This document shows positions 1 to 7,135 of a DNA stretch of 64,000 nt, in pieces. How positions within the stretch are numbered: position 1 is the stretch's first letter; the number at the start of each line of letters is the position of its first letter. Source of the DNA: Microcaldota archaeon (GTDB lineage: Archaea; Micrarchaeota; Micrarchaeia; Norongarragalinales; SBBD01). A model generated the notes under the pieces. It saw nothing but the letters and a program-made list of their open reading frames with translations, ran no database searches and was not told the origin of the DNA. Position numbers and translations under genes: made by a program. The stretch lies in contig JACRGC010000004.1 of assembly GCA_016212475.1 (NCBI GenBank), positions 1 through 64,000 of the forward strand, in the 5' to 3' direction.

Positions 1-117
1 TCCCTATCCCCCTTCTCTTCCATATGCATCATTCTCTTTCACAAGACTCGTATCCTTCATTCGCCCAATTCACTTCCAATAAGGTTTCATTGATTACGTA
101 CGCAATCCTTAAAAGAA

Positions 118-780
118 ATGGTGCAATACCCCTTCCATATGGCAAAGAAAGCCCAAATGGCAATGTGGATACTCACAAAATTCGGGATGCTTTTTTTCAT
201 AGTGGGCCTTTTTTCAATAATTTTCGTATTCCAAGACAACGCCAAAAAGCAATCCTGCACAACGCAGGCGCAAGGGATTGCGGATTCGATTTCAAACAAG
301 ATCAACCAGATTGTAGATTCGCCAATCGAGGACGAGCAGCGAAGCATCGTTTTTGACAAATCTATCCCTCTAGGAAAAGAGCAGGGCACTGGCTATTTTG
401 TTTCAATTAATGACACCCAATACAAAAATACGCCTAAATCAGGCGCACTTATAATCGAAGTTACCTCCAAATCCTACAAATACTGCTCTGGCGCATCAAG
501 GGTTGATTATTCCAAAACAACTGTTTCCTTATTCCCCTCATCCAATGAAAGGAGCTTCCAATCCGCAACATCAAAATACAACATCAATTCCATTGTATTT
601 AGCCCATCCGACAACGATCCCGCTAAAATTTCCTATTACCTTGTGGCAATAAAATGCTCAAGCAAAAGCTACCCTCCAACTAAGTACCTCTACATCCAGG
701 ATTGCACCCAAAACGACCCGAACCTATGCTATAGCTTCAATACGGCTGAAATAGACGACAAATGCGGGTTCAAGGAATAG
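118..780 (+). CDS. Membrane-anchored, pilin-like protein of unknown function
   Basis: The protein is 220 aa. One hydrophobic segment (about residues 22-40) follows a short basic N-terminus, then a polar, Ser/Cys-containing domain that would lie outside the cell. The N-terminal stretch KKAQMAMW followed by the hydrophobic helix resembles an archaeal class III (type IV pilin-like) signal, although the position after the basic residues is KA|Q rather than the more usual G|Q. An internal ATG at 139 (MAKKAQ) gives a shorter N-terminus and is an equally good start. It lies upstream of two more membrane proteins of similar build. I do not recognise a family; pilin-like is inferred only from the N-terminus. 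Confidence 0.6.
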   Translation: MVQYPFHMAKKAQMAMWILTKFGMLFFIVGLFSIIFVFQDNAKKQSCTTQAQGIADSISNKINQIVDSPIEDEQRSIVFDKSIPLGKEQGTGYFVSINDTQYKNTPKSGALIIEVTSKSYKYCSGASRVDYSKTTVSLFPSSNERSFQSATSKYNINSIVFSPSDNDPAKISYYLVAIKCSSKSYPPTKYLYIQDCTQNDPNLCYSFNTAEIDDKCGFKE

Positions 781-826
781 CTTATCCAAATCCTTTTGGC
801 AAATCCTGCAATCCAAAAACAATTGC

Positions 827-836
827 CTTTATATTT
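827..836 (+). promoter_or_regulatory. TATA box for the 857 gene
   Basis: CTTTATATTT lies about 25-30 nt before the GTG at 857, the usual archaeal TATA-to-start distance. This implies a leaderless or nearly leaderless mRNA. Confidence 0.5.
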
Positions 837-856
837 CGCAATTTCTTGAGATTTAT

Positions 857-1423
857 GTGGGAATATCGATGAAAGGTTTAAGAGGATTCATTGGCCCGCT
901 TGGCGATGACATCCCAAGCATTTTTCCAATAGTTGCCGGAATCCTGATATTCCTAACCTCCATGCTCTACATTGATTCGCAGTTTTCCGAGCGAAATGCG
1001 TATTTGGAAACAAGGAGCGCAACCCTCCAACTTTCATACGTTGCTACGGACAAGGGCTACATGGATGATGCCAAATTCATTGAAAAATGCACTGAAATGA
1101 ACTTATTTGCGCAAAAAAAACAGCTAAAGTTTGCAACCATCCTCAAAAAATACTGCGGTCCCATGGTTTTTTCGGATTCTGAAAACTTGAAAATAACCTC
1201 CTCGCAAAAAACATTCGGTACAGTCACATCAATTGTCGAGGATAAGGTTTGCAGCTCGGATGAAACAATTTCAAAGGTAACTCCAAATCCGCCAATATCT
1301 GCTCAGGCAATTTCAATCCCATCCAAAAATGCAATTCTTTTAAGCTATCCAATTGCAGTTGATTGCGGAAACTCAAATCGGGGCCTTGGCTTGATTACAA
1401 TCGCTGGATGGAGGGGTGCATGA
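857..1423 (+). CDS. Single-pass membrane protein, unknown function
   Basis: 188 aa starting with GTG; an ATG at 869 (MKGLRGF) is the alternative. After a short N-terminus with GDDIPSIFP there is one membrane helix (IVAGILIFLTSMLY), then an external domain with several cysteines. Its stop overlaps the next start as ATGA (1420-1423), so the two are translationally coupled. The layout matches the genes on both sides: short N-terminus, one helix, Cys-containing ectodomain. No family is recognised. Confidence 0.6.
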   Translation: MGISMKGLRGFIGPLGDDIPSIFPIVAGILIFLTSMLYIDSQFSERNAYLETRSATLQLSYVATDKGYMDDAKFIEKCTEMNLFAQKKQLKFATILKKYCGPMVFSDSENLKITSSQKTFGTVTSIVEDKVCSSDETISKVTPNPPISAQAISIPSKNAILLSYPIAVDCGNSNRGLGLITIAGWRGA

Positions 1424-2181
1424 TCAAAATGAAAAAAATCCGGGGGCAAGCATCGTTTTTCGACGGGCTCATGTTCCTATTCATCGTGATTTTTTCGGTT
1501 TCCCTAGTTTTCATCACCCTAAACTCTTACGCATCCGCCCAAGACAAAGTGTTGCGTACCGCTTACCTTGCAAATTACCTTGAAAGCTCCGCAAAAATGG
1601 TCTATTACCTTGACGTTTCAACCCTCCAAAACGTGAAAAGCTACTGCAAGGACAAGGAGGTATCGACCGATTCCCCAACCAGCGTTTATTGCAAAACAGA
1701 CTATGATTTGGACTGCTCGATATTGAATAAGTACAAAGGAAGGATTTCAGTTGCCGACCTTGTCAAAAAAGACCTTGATAGTTCGGATGGTTCTGGGATT
1801 TTCGATGACAAATACGGAACTTCCGAGCAATTCGGTAGGACATCTGCTAGGTGCGCAATGAAAGAAGTTATGAAGCCATTCACCTTATCTGGTTACCGCT
1901 ACATCACCGAATTTGGGGAAGCTTCAACTGCGTCAGATAAGATCATCTATCCTCCCGACAAAAAGTACGTGAGCGATTATATTTTCACGCAAGCATATGC
2001 GGAAAAGGCATTGGTTGATTCGTCCCTTGATTGCGCAAAAATCTCATCGGATCAGCTCCTTGTAATCCGTACCCCATTCAAACTGCTTGAAGTTGACCAG
2101 TCAGCCCAGACTATCAATTCCCAAAATTACATCATGCGAACCTGCTTGTGGCCAACCAATGATTTGACGGTTAAAAATTAA
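1420..2181 (+). CDS. Class III signal-peptide (pilin-like) membrane protein
   Basis: I chose the ATG at 1420 instead of the ORF-track start at 1363 because it overlaps the upstream stop as ATGA and places a type IV pilin-like signal at the N-terminus. The signal is a basic MIKMKKI followed by RG|QASFFDGL and a long hydrophobic helix (LMFLFIVIFSVSLVF). Known archaeal prepilin peptidase sites are K/R-G/A before Q-x-S/T-x-x-D/E, and this fits well. The remaining ~215 residues form a polar, Cys-containing external domain that I do not recognise. The three-gene unit 118-2181 may encode minor pilins or pseudopilins; no assembly ATPase or platform gene is in view. Confidence 0.65.
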   Translation: MIKMKKIRGQASFFDGLMFLFIVIFSVSLVFITLNSYASAQDKVLRTAYLANYLESSAKMVYYLDVSTLQNVKSYCKDKEVSTDSPTSVYCKTDYDLDCSILNKYKGRISVADLVKKDLDSSDGSGIFDDKYGTSEQFGRTSARCAMKEVMKPFTLSGYRYITEFGEASTASDKIIYPPDKKYVSDYIFTQAYAEKALVDSSLDCAKISSDQLLVIRTPFKLLEVDQSAQTINSQNYIMRTCLWPTNDLTVKN

Positions 2182-2259
2182 ACTAGGCAAGATAAGCCAA
2201 AACATCAACTCGAAAAAAAAATCAGCAATACTATTAGAATTCTTAAAAGCGCATTTTCC

Positions 2260-3588
2260 CTATTCGAACTTCCTTAGCGCATCTTCAATTGCAAGCGTGC
2301 TTTCCTTCCCGGTTGCCAACTCCTTAATTGTGACCTTCATTTCCTCAAATTCCCTGATTCCCACAATGATTGCAAATTCGATCCCTTTCTTGGATGCAAA
2401 TTCAAGGTTTTTCGAAACGCTTCTTCCATTCAGGTCGAATAGGCAATTTATTTTCCCGCTTCCCCTAAGTTTTGCAGCTATTTCAAGAGCATATTTCAAG
2501 ACTTTTTGGTCATCCTTGATTGCCAAAAAAACAATTGCGCTTTTCCTCTTTGCCCAAAGCCCGGTTTTTTTATCCCTTAGGCATTCGCAAATCACATCCA
2601 GCCCAAATGAAATCCCAACAGCTGGAATTTTTTCGGGCACTCCTGCAAATTTGCCAATCAAATCATCGTACCTTCCTCCTGCAGCAAGGGATGATTTTAT
2701 TTCCGAATCCTTCAAATAAACCTCAAAAATCGTCGAGGTGTAATAGTTGAGCCCGCGAGCAAGTGATGGGTCAAATTCCAAATTCTTGCAATTCATCTCT
2801 CCTGCAAATCCCAAAACCTGCCTAATTTCCAAAATCCCCTCCAACCCAACTCCCCTTGTTAGGTTTTTTTCCAATTTCGAAAATGTTTTTGATTCTGTTG
2901 CATCCGCATTTGCCAGATCCATTACCACTTTAATTTTTGCACTATCAATTCCAATAGTTTCAAGTCCCTGCTTAACCCCATTTGGTCCAATTTTTGCAAG
3001 CTTGTCAAGCTCCAAAATCGCCTTTTTCCGAATCCCTTCATCAACTCCGCTAAATTCCAAAATCCCATCCAGGATTTTCCTGTTATTGATTTTGATTATA
3101 AAATTCTTTCCAAACAATTTTTCCATAATTTCACTGGCAAGCGCCAAAAGTTCCGCATCAGCTAAAAATGATGCCGCACCCACCGTATCCACATCGCACT
3201 GGACAAATTCCCGAAATCTTCCGGTTTTAAGCGGGCCATCCCTCCAAACAGGCCCAATTGCAAAGCGTTTGAATGGCATTGGGATTCTCGTATTGGATGC
3301 AATATACCTGCAAAGCGGAACCGTCAAATCATACCTAAGCCCAAGCTCCCTTCCGCCCTGATTAGTCACTTTGAAAGTTTCCTTCAAAATTTCCTCCCCG
3401 CCTGCGAATTTGCTCGAAAGAACTTCTAGCCGCTCCATTGATGGGGTTTCCAGCGGCTCAAACCCGAATGATTTGAACTTTTCCTTCAAAAGTTCCACTA
3501 CGTAATCCCTCCTGTTTTTTTCCTCGCCAAAAAAATCCCTGCTTCCCCTAACCGGCTGCAGGATTTCTGCGCTTAACTTATCCGCCAT
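2260..3588 (-). CDS. hisS: Histidyl-tRNA synthetase
   Basis: 442 aa, full length for the family. It charges tRNA-His with histidine. Class II motif 2 is present (GPVWRDGPLKTGRFREF), as are the HisRS-specific LARGLNYYTSTIFEV and the motif 3 region GGRYDDLIGKF. The C-terminal ~90 residues form the anticodon-binding domain. The start MADKLSAEILQPVRGSRDF is typical because the family begins just before the PRG/RDF motif. A tRNA-His gene lies 60 bp upstream on the same strand, with a strong hairpin between them, so enzyme and substrate may be co-transcribed. Confidence 0.97.
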   Translation of the reverse strand: MADKLSAEILQPVRGSRDFFGEEKNRRDYVVELLKEKFKSFGFEPLETPSMERLEVLSSKFAGGEEILKETFKVTNQGGRELGLRYDLTVPLCRYIASNTRIPMPFKRFAIGPVWRDGPLKTGRFREFVQCDVDTVGAASFLADAELLALASEIMEKLFGKNFIIKINNRKILDGILEFSGVDEGIRKKAILELDKLAKIGPNGVKQGLETIGIDSAKIKVVMDLANADATESKTFSKLEKNLTRGVGLEGILEIRQVLGFAGEMNCKNLEFDPSLARGLNYYTSTIFEVYLKDSEIKSSLAAGGRYDDLIGKFAGVPEKIPAVGISFGLDVICECLRDKKTGLWAKRKSAIVFLAIKDDQKVLKYALEIAAKLRGSGKINCLFDLNGRSVSKNLEFASKKGIEFAIIVGIREFEEMKVTIKELATGKESTLAIEDALRKFE

Positions 3589-3615
3589 AGTAATCCCTTT
3601 TTCTTTTCCGCAGTG

Positions 3616-3641
3616 CTTTTCTTTTTAGGGAAAAAGAAAAG
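3616..3641 (-). terminator. Hairpin between tRNA-His and hisS
   Basis: A perfect 11-bp inverted repeat, CTTTTCTTTTT and AAAAAGAAAAG, flanks a 4-nt loop. It sits between the 3' end of tRNA-His and the hisS start. On the minus strand it could end or process the tRNA transcript, or act in the hisS leader. The role is inference. Confidence 0.5.
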
Positions 3642-3647
3642 GTTGAG

Positions 3648-3758
3648 GGCGTAGACTGAGATTTCCACTTGCCTTGCCCTAGATTTGAGCAACGCATTTT
3701 GAACTCAGGTCGAGGGCTCCACAGGCCCCAATCCTAGACCAGACTAGACGATCCACGC
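3648..3758 (-). tRNA. tRNA-His (GTG) with a ~36-nt intron in the T-loop
   Basis: Read on the minus strand, the acceptor stem is GCGTGGA/TCTACGC. T8 and A14 are present and the D-arm contains GG. The anticodon stem is GGGGC/GCCCT around CTGTGGA, giving anticodon GTG. The variable loop has 4 nt and the T-stem is CTGAG/CTCAG. The nucleotide before position 1 is G (3759) and the discriminator is C, which are the two tRNA-His identity features. The T-loop has 43 nt instead of 7. Removing 36 nt (about 3662-3697 to 3665-3700, ambiguous by 3 nt) restores TTCAAAT and a 75-nt tRNA. The intron holds a hairpin TTGCTC/GGGCAA. CCA is not encoded. I could not draw a strict bulge-helix-bulge by hand. Confidence 0.85.
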
Positions 3759-3759
3759 C

Positions 3760-4180
3760 ATATAATTTTACCGAATTTTTTTTCCAAAATCACCTTTTTA
3801 ATTCAAAATATGCGAAGTTTTTTTCCATTCAAAATATTTCCAAAACAATTGCTCTTTTTTCAATCCAATTTTCCAAGCAACTCCCATATCGTACAATAGG
3901 GGTTGTAAAATCCACCAATTCCAAAAAGATAGGGAATTGGCTTCAGCAAGTATGGTGATGGCTAGCAATGCTGTTTTCAAAAGCCGAATTCAAATCGATA
4001 ATTCCCATAAGCCATCTGACTATAATTCTGCAATGCCTCCTATATATTGCTTTCCAATCCCGTTTCTTTCCACGTCAAACGATTTTTAAATTATAAACCA
4101 TTTTTATCCGTGCATTTTTTCGAATCTGTATTGTTGATCTTTTGTTAAATCCCAAATAGGTAACCTGGGCATTGGGTTAG
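3760..4180. other. Intergenic stretch without a supported gene
   Basis: About 420 bp of AT-rich sequence lies between tRNA-His and the hicB promoter. The only ORF (3798-3980, minus) has no recognisable features. I see no RNA gene here. Confidence 0.5.
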
Positions 4181-4181
4181 T

Positions 4182-4193
4182 GTTTAAAATATA
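4182..4193 (+). promoter_or_regulatory. TATA box for hicBA
   Basis: TTTAAAATATAT lies about 30 nt before the ATG at 4222, the normal distance for an archaeal promoter. Confidence 0.45.
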
Positions 4194-4221
4194 TGGACTT
4201 CCTAATTATTTTGGTGATAGC

Positions 4222-4434
4222 ATGCCAAAAGATTTTACTGTAGTCATAGAGGAAGGAGAAGATGGCTACCTTATTTCCGAAGTTTTGGAACTGCCAGGCT
4301 GCCATACCCAGGCCAAAAGCTTAGATGAGCTAATGAAGCGCACCAAGGAGGCAATTCGCATTTATTTAGGTTCCTCAAAGCAAAAGGAAGCCATTTTTAC
4401 AAAATTCCTCGGTATACAAAAATTGGCGGTTTAA
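4222..4434 (+). CDS. hicB: HicB-family antitoxin
   Basis: I chose the ATG at 4222 (MPKDFTVVIEEGEDGY) rather than the track start at 4180 because GGTGAT precedes it and it removes a non-homologous N-terminal extension. The ~70-aa product has the HicB (UPF0150) partial RNase H-like fold signature: an edge strand, DGYLISEVLELPGCHTQAKS, then LDELMKRTKEAIRIYL. HicB proteins bind and neutralise the HicA RNA-cleaving toxin and often repress their own operon. The stop codon abuts the ATG of the hicA-like reading frame, as in normal hicBA pairs, but that toxin frame is interrupted. Confidence 0.85.
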   Translation: MPKDFTVVIEEGEDGYLISEVLELPGCHTQAKSLDELMKRTKEAIRIYLGSSKQKEAIFTKFLGIQKLAV

Positions 4435-4662
4435 ATGGCCAAGCTTCCATTGCTCAAAGCCAGGGAGTTGGCAAAAATACTTGCTAAGCTGGGCTTTATT
4501 TTAGTTAGGTAGGAAGGCAGCCACATGTTCTTTCGGCACACGGATGGAAGAAGCACAGTGGTTCCGAATCATCCAGGGGAAGAAATAGATAGGGGGCTCT
4601 TGAATAAAATAATTCGCAAGGATCTTCAAATTGAACGGGAGGAATTCATTAGTTGCCTTTAA
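4435..4662 (+). pseudogene. hicA: HicA-type mRNA interferase interrupted by an amber codon
   Basis: The frame starts directly after the hicB stop and runs 75 codons to TAA at 4660-4662, with one in-frame TAG at 4510-4512. Translation around it reads KLGFILVR-stop-EGSHMFF. HicA proteins usually have VRQ-x-GSH here, so a CAG-to-TAG change in the Gln codon explains the stop. The double-stranded-RNA-binding-like fold, the catalytic His of GSH and the downstream TTVP/VPNHPG-like region are otherwise intact, so the loss looks recent. Sequencing error or amber readthrough are alternatives; I see no suppressor evidence in the window. Confidence 0.8.
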
Positions 4663-4707
4663 GTATCTGAAAAGATATTTGTATTAGTATATGGTGAGTC
4701 AAATTTT

Positions 4708-5739
4708 ATGCGAATTGGAGTATTGACCGGAGGCGGGGATTGCCCGGGGCTTAACGCCGCTATAAGATCCATCTTCTATAGGGCTAAAGAAAATGGCTGG
4801 GAAACAATTGGCATCCACATGGGATGGAAAGGAATGCTTCCTGGCGGAAAAGGAAAGGAAATTTCCGAATCAGAAATCGAAGGCATTACTAATATTGGCG
4901 GAACTTATTTGGGTTCTTCAAGGACAAACCCCTACAAATTGGAAAATGGCCCAAAGCAAGTTGCAGATGCATTCAAGGAACATGGAATTGACGCGCTTGT
5001 TGCAATTGGCGGAGAAGACACGCTTGGAGTAGCTGGAAAATTGCACTCCGAATTCAAGCTCCCAATTGTTGGAGTTCCAAAAACAGTTGACCACGACATC
5101 ATGGGCACGGATTACACAATCGGCTTTGATACCGCAGTAAACATCGCTGCCGATTCAATTGATCGCCTCCACACAACCGCAAGATCGCACAACCGCACAT
5201 TCATAGTTGAAATCATGGGCAGGCACGCAGGCTGGCTTACTTTGCGGGCAGGAATTGCAGGCGGAGCGCACATCATATTAATTCCGGAAAAACCCTGCGA
5301 CATCAATAAAGTCTGTGATGCAATAAAAAAACGCGAAAAAATGGGCAAATACACCTTGCTTGCAATTTCAGAAGGTGTTGCGCCTCCAAAAAAACTTGCT
5401 GAAAAACATGATGATTTTGGGCATGTTGGCTTAACGAACAGGGGCATGGCTCAGGCTTTCAAGGAAGTGATTGATGAAAATTGCAAAATGGATTGCCGTG
5501 TAATGGTGCTTGGGCATCTTTTGCGCGGAGGATCCCCAACTGCATACGATAGAATCATGGCAAGCAAAGTCGGAGCTGCGGCAGTTGATTTCATAAAAGA
5601 GAAAAAATTCGGTATGATGGCAGCAATCCAAGGAGGGCAAATCGCTCCCTTTCCATTAAAGGATGTTGTTGGCAAATACAAAACCGTTTCGGATCAGGAG
5701 TATGCTCTACTAAAGAGCCTATTTGAGGGAGACATTTAG
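4708..5739 (+). CDS. pfkA: PfkA-family 6-phosphofructokinase, PPi-type active-site residues
   Basis: 343 aa, full length. It phosphorylates fructose 6-phosphate to fructose 1,6-bisphosphate in glycolysis. Motifs are TGGGDCPGLNAAIR at the N-terminus, GGEDTLG, PKTVDHDIMGTDYTIGFDTA with the catalytic Asp, the substrate-binding MGRHAGW, and LGHLLRGGSPTAYDR near the C-terminus. Two positions distinguish phosphate donors: Asp in GGED (Gly in ATP enzymes) and Lys in PKT (Gly in E. coli PGT). Both are the PPi-dependent residues here, as in group III actinobacterial PPi-PFKs. PPi use is therefore an inference from motifs. Most archaea use ADP-PFK instead, so this gene looks horizontally acquired. A class II aldolase for the next step lies at 62.3 kb. 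Confidence 0.93.
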   Translation: MRIGVLTGGGDCPGLNAAIRSIFYRAKENGWETIGIHMGWKGMLPGGKGKEISESEIEGITNIGGTYLGSSRTNPYKLENGPKQVADAFKEHGIDALVAIGGEDTLGVAGKLHSEFKLPIVGVPKTVDHDIMGTDYTIGFDTAVNIAADSIDRLHTTARSHNRTFIVEIMGRHAGWLTLRAGIAGGAHIILIPEKPCDINKVCDAIKKREKMGKYTLLAISEGVAPPKKLAEKHDDFGHVGLTNRGMAQAFKEVIDENCKMDCRVMVLGHLLRGGSPTAYDRIMASKVGAAAVDFIKEKKFGMMAAIQGGQIAPFPLKDVVGKYKTVSDQEYALLKSLFEGDI

Positions 5740-5823
5740 TTTGCTAGTTGCCGAACAATAAACATTATTATACTAGAACGTGCAATATTAGTAGACTCTT
5801 CAATTCTGCAATTAGGTGAGGCT

Positions 5824-6915
5824 ATGAACAAGGGATTTTTTGTTGCTATTCTATTGCTTTTGATCAATGCATCGATTTTAGTGGATGCCAAGCGCGTTAT
5901 TTCCCAATCAATTGATGATTCACAAATTTCAAAGCTCCAAAAGGATGGCTGTAAAATTACACATTCCGCTAAAGAATTGTTGACAGCAGTTTCATTTGAC
6001 TGCCCTGAAAATGCAAAACTTAGCGTTGCAGTTGAAGATGACGAGCAGGTTTCCATTTCAGATATTAGGGCGAATGATCTAGTTGGCGCATCGATAGTTC
6101 ACTCTTCATTTAATGCCGGTGCCGGAAGAGTAATTGCAATTTTAGATACCGGCGTTGATTACAACCATTCCGAACTAAACACAAGCATCTTTGGAGGAAA
6201 ATGCTATATGGCCGGATGCGGCTCTTATTTTGATGACAATGGGCACGGCTCGCACGTAGCTGGGATAATTACCGCAGATGGTGTCAATCCACTTGCAAAA
6301 GGAATTGCTCCTGATGCAAAAATATTTGCCGGAAAAGTTTTGGATGCAAACGGGAATGGCTATTTTTCAGATGTAATTGCAGGAATTAATGATGTTGCGA
6401 ACATGGATGGGATAGATGCCATCAGCATGAGCCTTTCAACCAGCAATGTTTACCGCAAAAACTGCGATTTGTCCTATTCTTCCTTGAAATCCGCAATCGA
6501 CTATGCAAATTCGAAAGGAAAAGTCGTAATAGTTGCTGCGGGAAATAATGCCGGCGGAGTTGGCGCTCCTGGGTGCATTTCAACAACAATTGCAGTTGGA
6601 GCAGTTGATTTCAATGACAACATCGCAAGCTTTTCCGGAAGGGGAAATCCCATGAAAGATCATGGAATTGTAGCTCCAGGAGTTGGAATTTATTCCATTT
6701 ACAGGGGCGGATATGCCTACCTTTCAGGAACATCCATGGCAACTCCTGCGGTTAGCGGAACAGTAGCCCTTATGAGGGCAAAGAACCCATCAATTACTGT
6801 TGCGCAAATCAAGGCAATTCTATTCTCAACCGCAAAGGATCTTGGCCAGCGGAATGCGGATACGATTTATGGCAAGGGAAGGCTTGATGCCCTAAAAGCC
6901 GTTCAAGCCAGCTGA
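5824..6915 (+). CDS. Secreted subtilisin-like serine protease (S8)
   Basis: 363 aa. An N-terminal signal peptide (KGFFVAILLLLINASILVDA) is followed by a ~70-residue propeptide and an S8 catalytic domain with the complete triad: Asp in AILDTGVDYNHSEL, His in DDNGHGSHVAGII, Ser in LSGTSMATPAVSG. The oxyanion Asn is probably the one in VAAGNNAGG. There is no C-terminal anchor, so it is probably released or bound to the envelope. It is followed by a large surface protein. It could mature surface proteins or degrade peptides; the target is unknown. Confidence 0.93.
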   Translation: MNKGFFVAILLLLINASILVDAKRVISQSIDDSQISKLQKDGCKITHSAKELLTAVSFDCPENAKLSVAVEDDEQVSISDIRANDLVGASIVHSSFNAGAGRVIAILDTGVDYNHSELNTSIFGGKCYMAGCGSYFDDNGHGSHVAGIITADGVNPLAKGIAPDAKIFAGKVLDANGNGYFSDVIAGINDVANMDGIDAISMSLSTSNVYRKNCDLSYSSLKSAIDYANSKGKVVIVAAGNNAGGVGAPGCISTTIAVGAVDFNDNIASFSGRGNPMKDHGIVAPGVGIYSIYRGGYAYLSGTSMATPAVSGTVALMRAKNPSITVAQIKAILFSTAKDLGQRNADTIYGKGRLDALKAVQAS

Positions 6916-7135
6916 TTTTTATTAATTTGTTTTTTATTTTTTTGTTTTGTTTATTTTTTACTTGCATCCTATTCCTATTTTTTTCCAAACCTCTGAGTTC
7001 CCAACTCCTCAAATTCATTTTTTCTTTTTTTATTTTGTTTTCTTTTCTGATTTTTTCTTATACCTAATTCAAATTCCCATCCAATCGAAAATCTTTAATA
7101 AGGGTTTGCCGTACTATTATTCGGTGAGCCCACAC
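6916..7135. other. Pyrimidine-rich intergenic spacer
   Basis: About 220 bp of T-rich sequence with long runs such as TTTTTTCTTTTTTT follows the protease stop and probably ends its transcription. No gene or RNA is apparent. Confidence 0.5.

Noticed and set aside
24-356. ORF overlapping the first membrane protein in another frame
   Set aside because: Shadow frame; no domain or start signal, and composition is unlike its neighbours.
2747-3361. 204-aa plus-strand ORF
   Set aside because: Antisense to hisS; shadow.
3798-3980. 60-aa ORF next to tRNA-His
   Set aside because: No ribosome-binding site, no homology and AT-rich sequence; likely chance.
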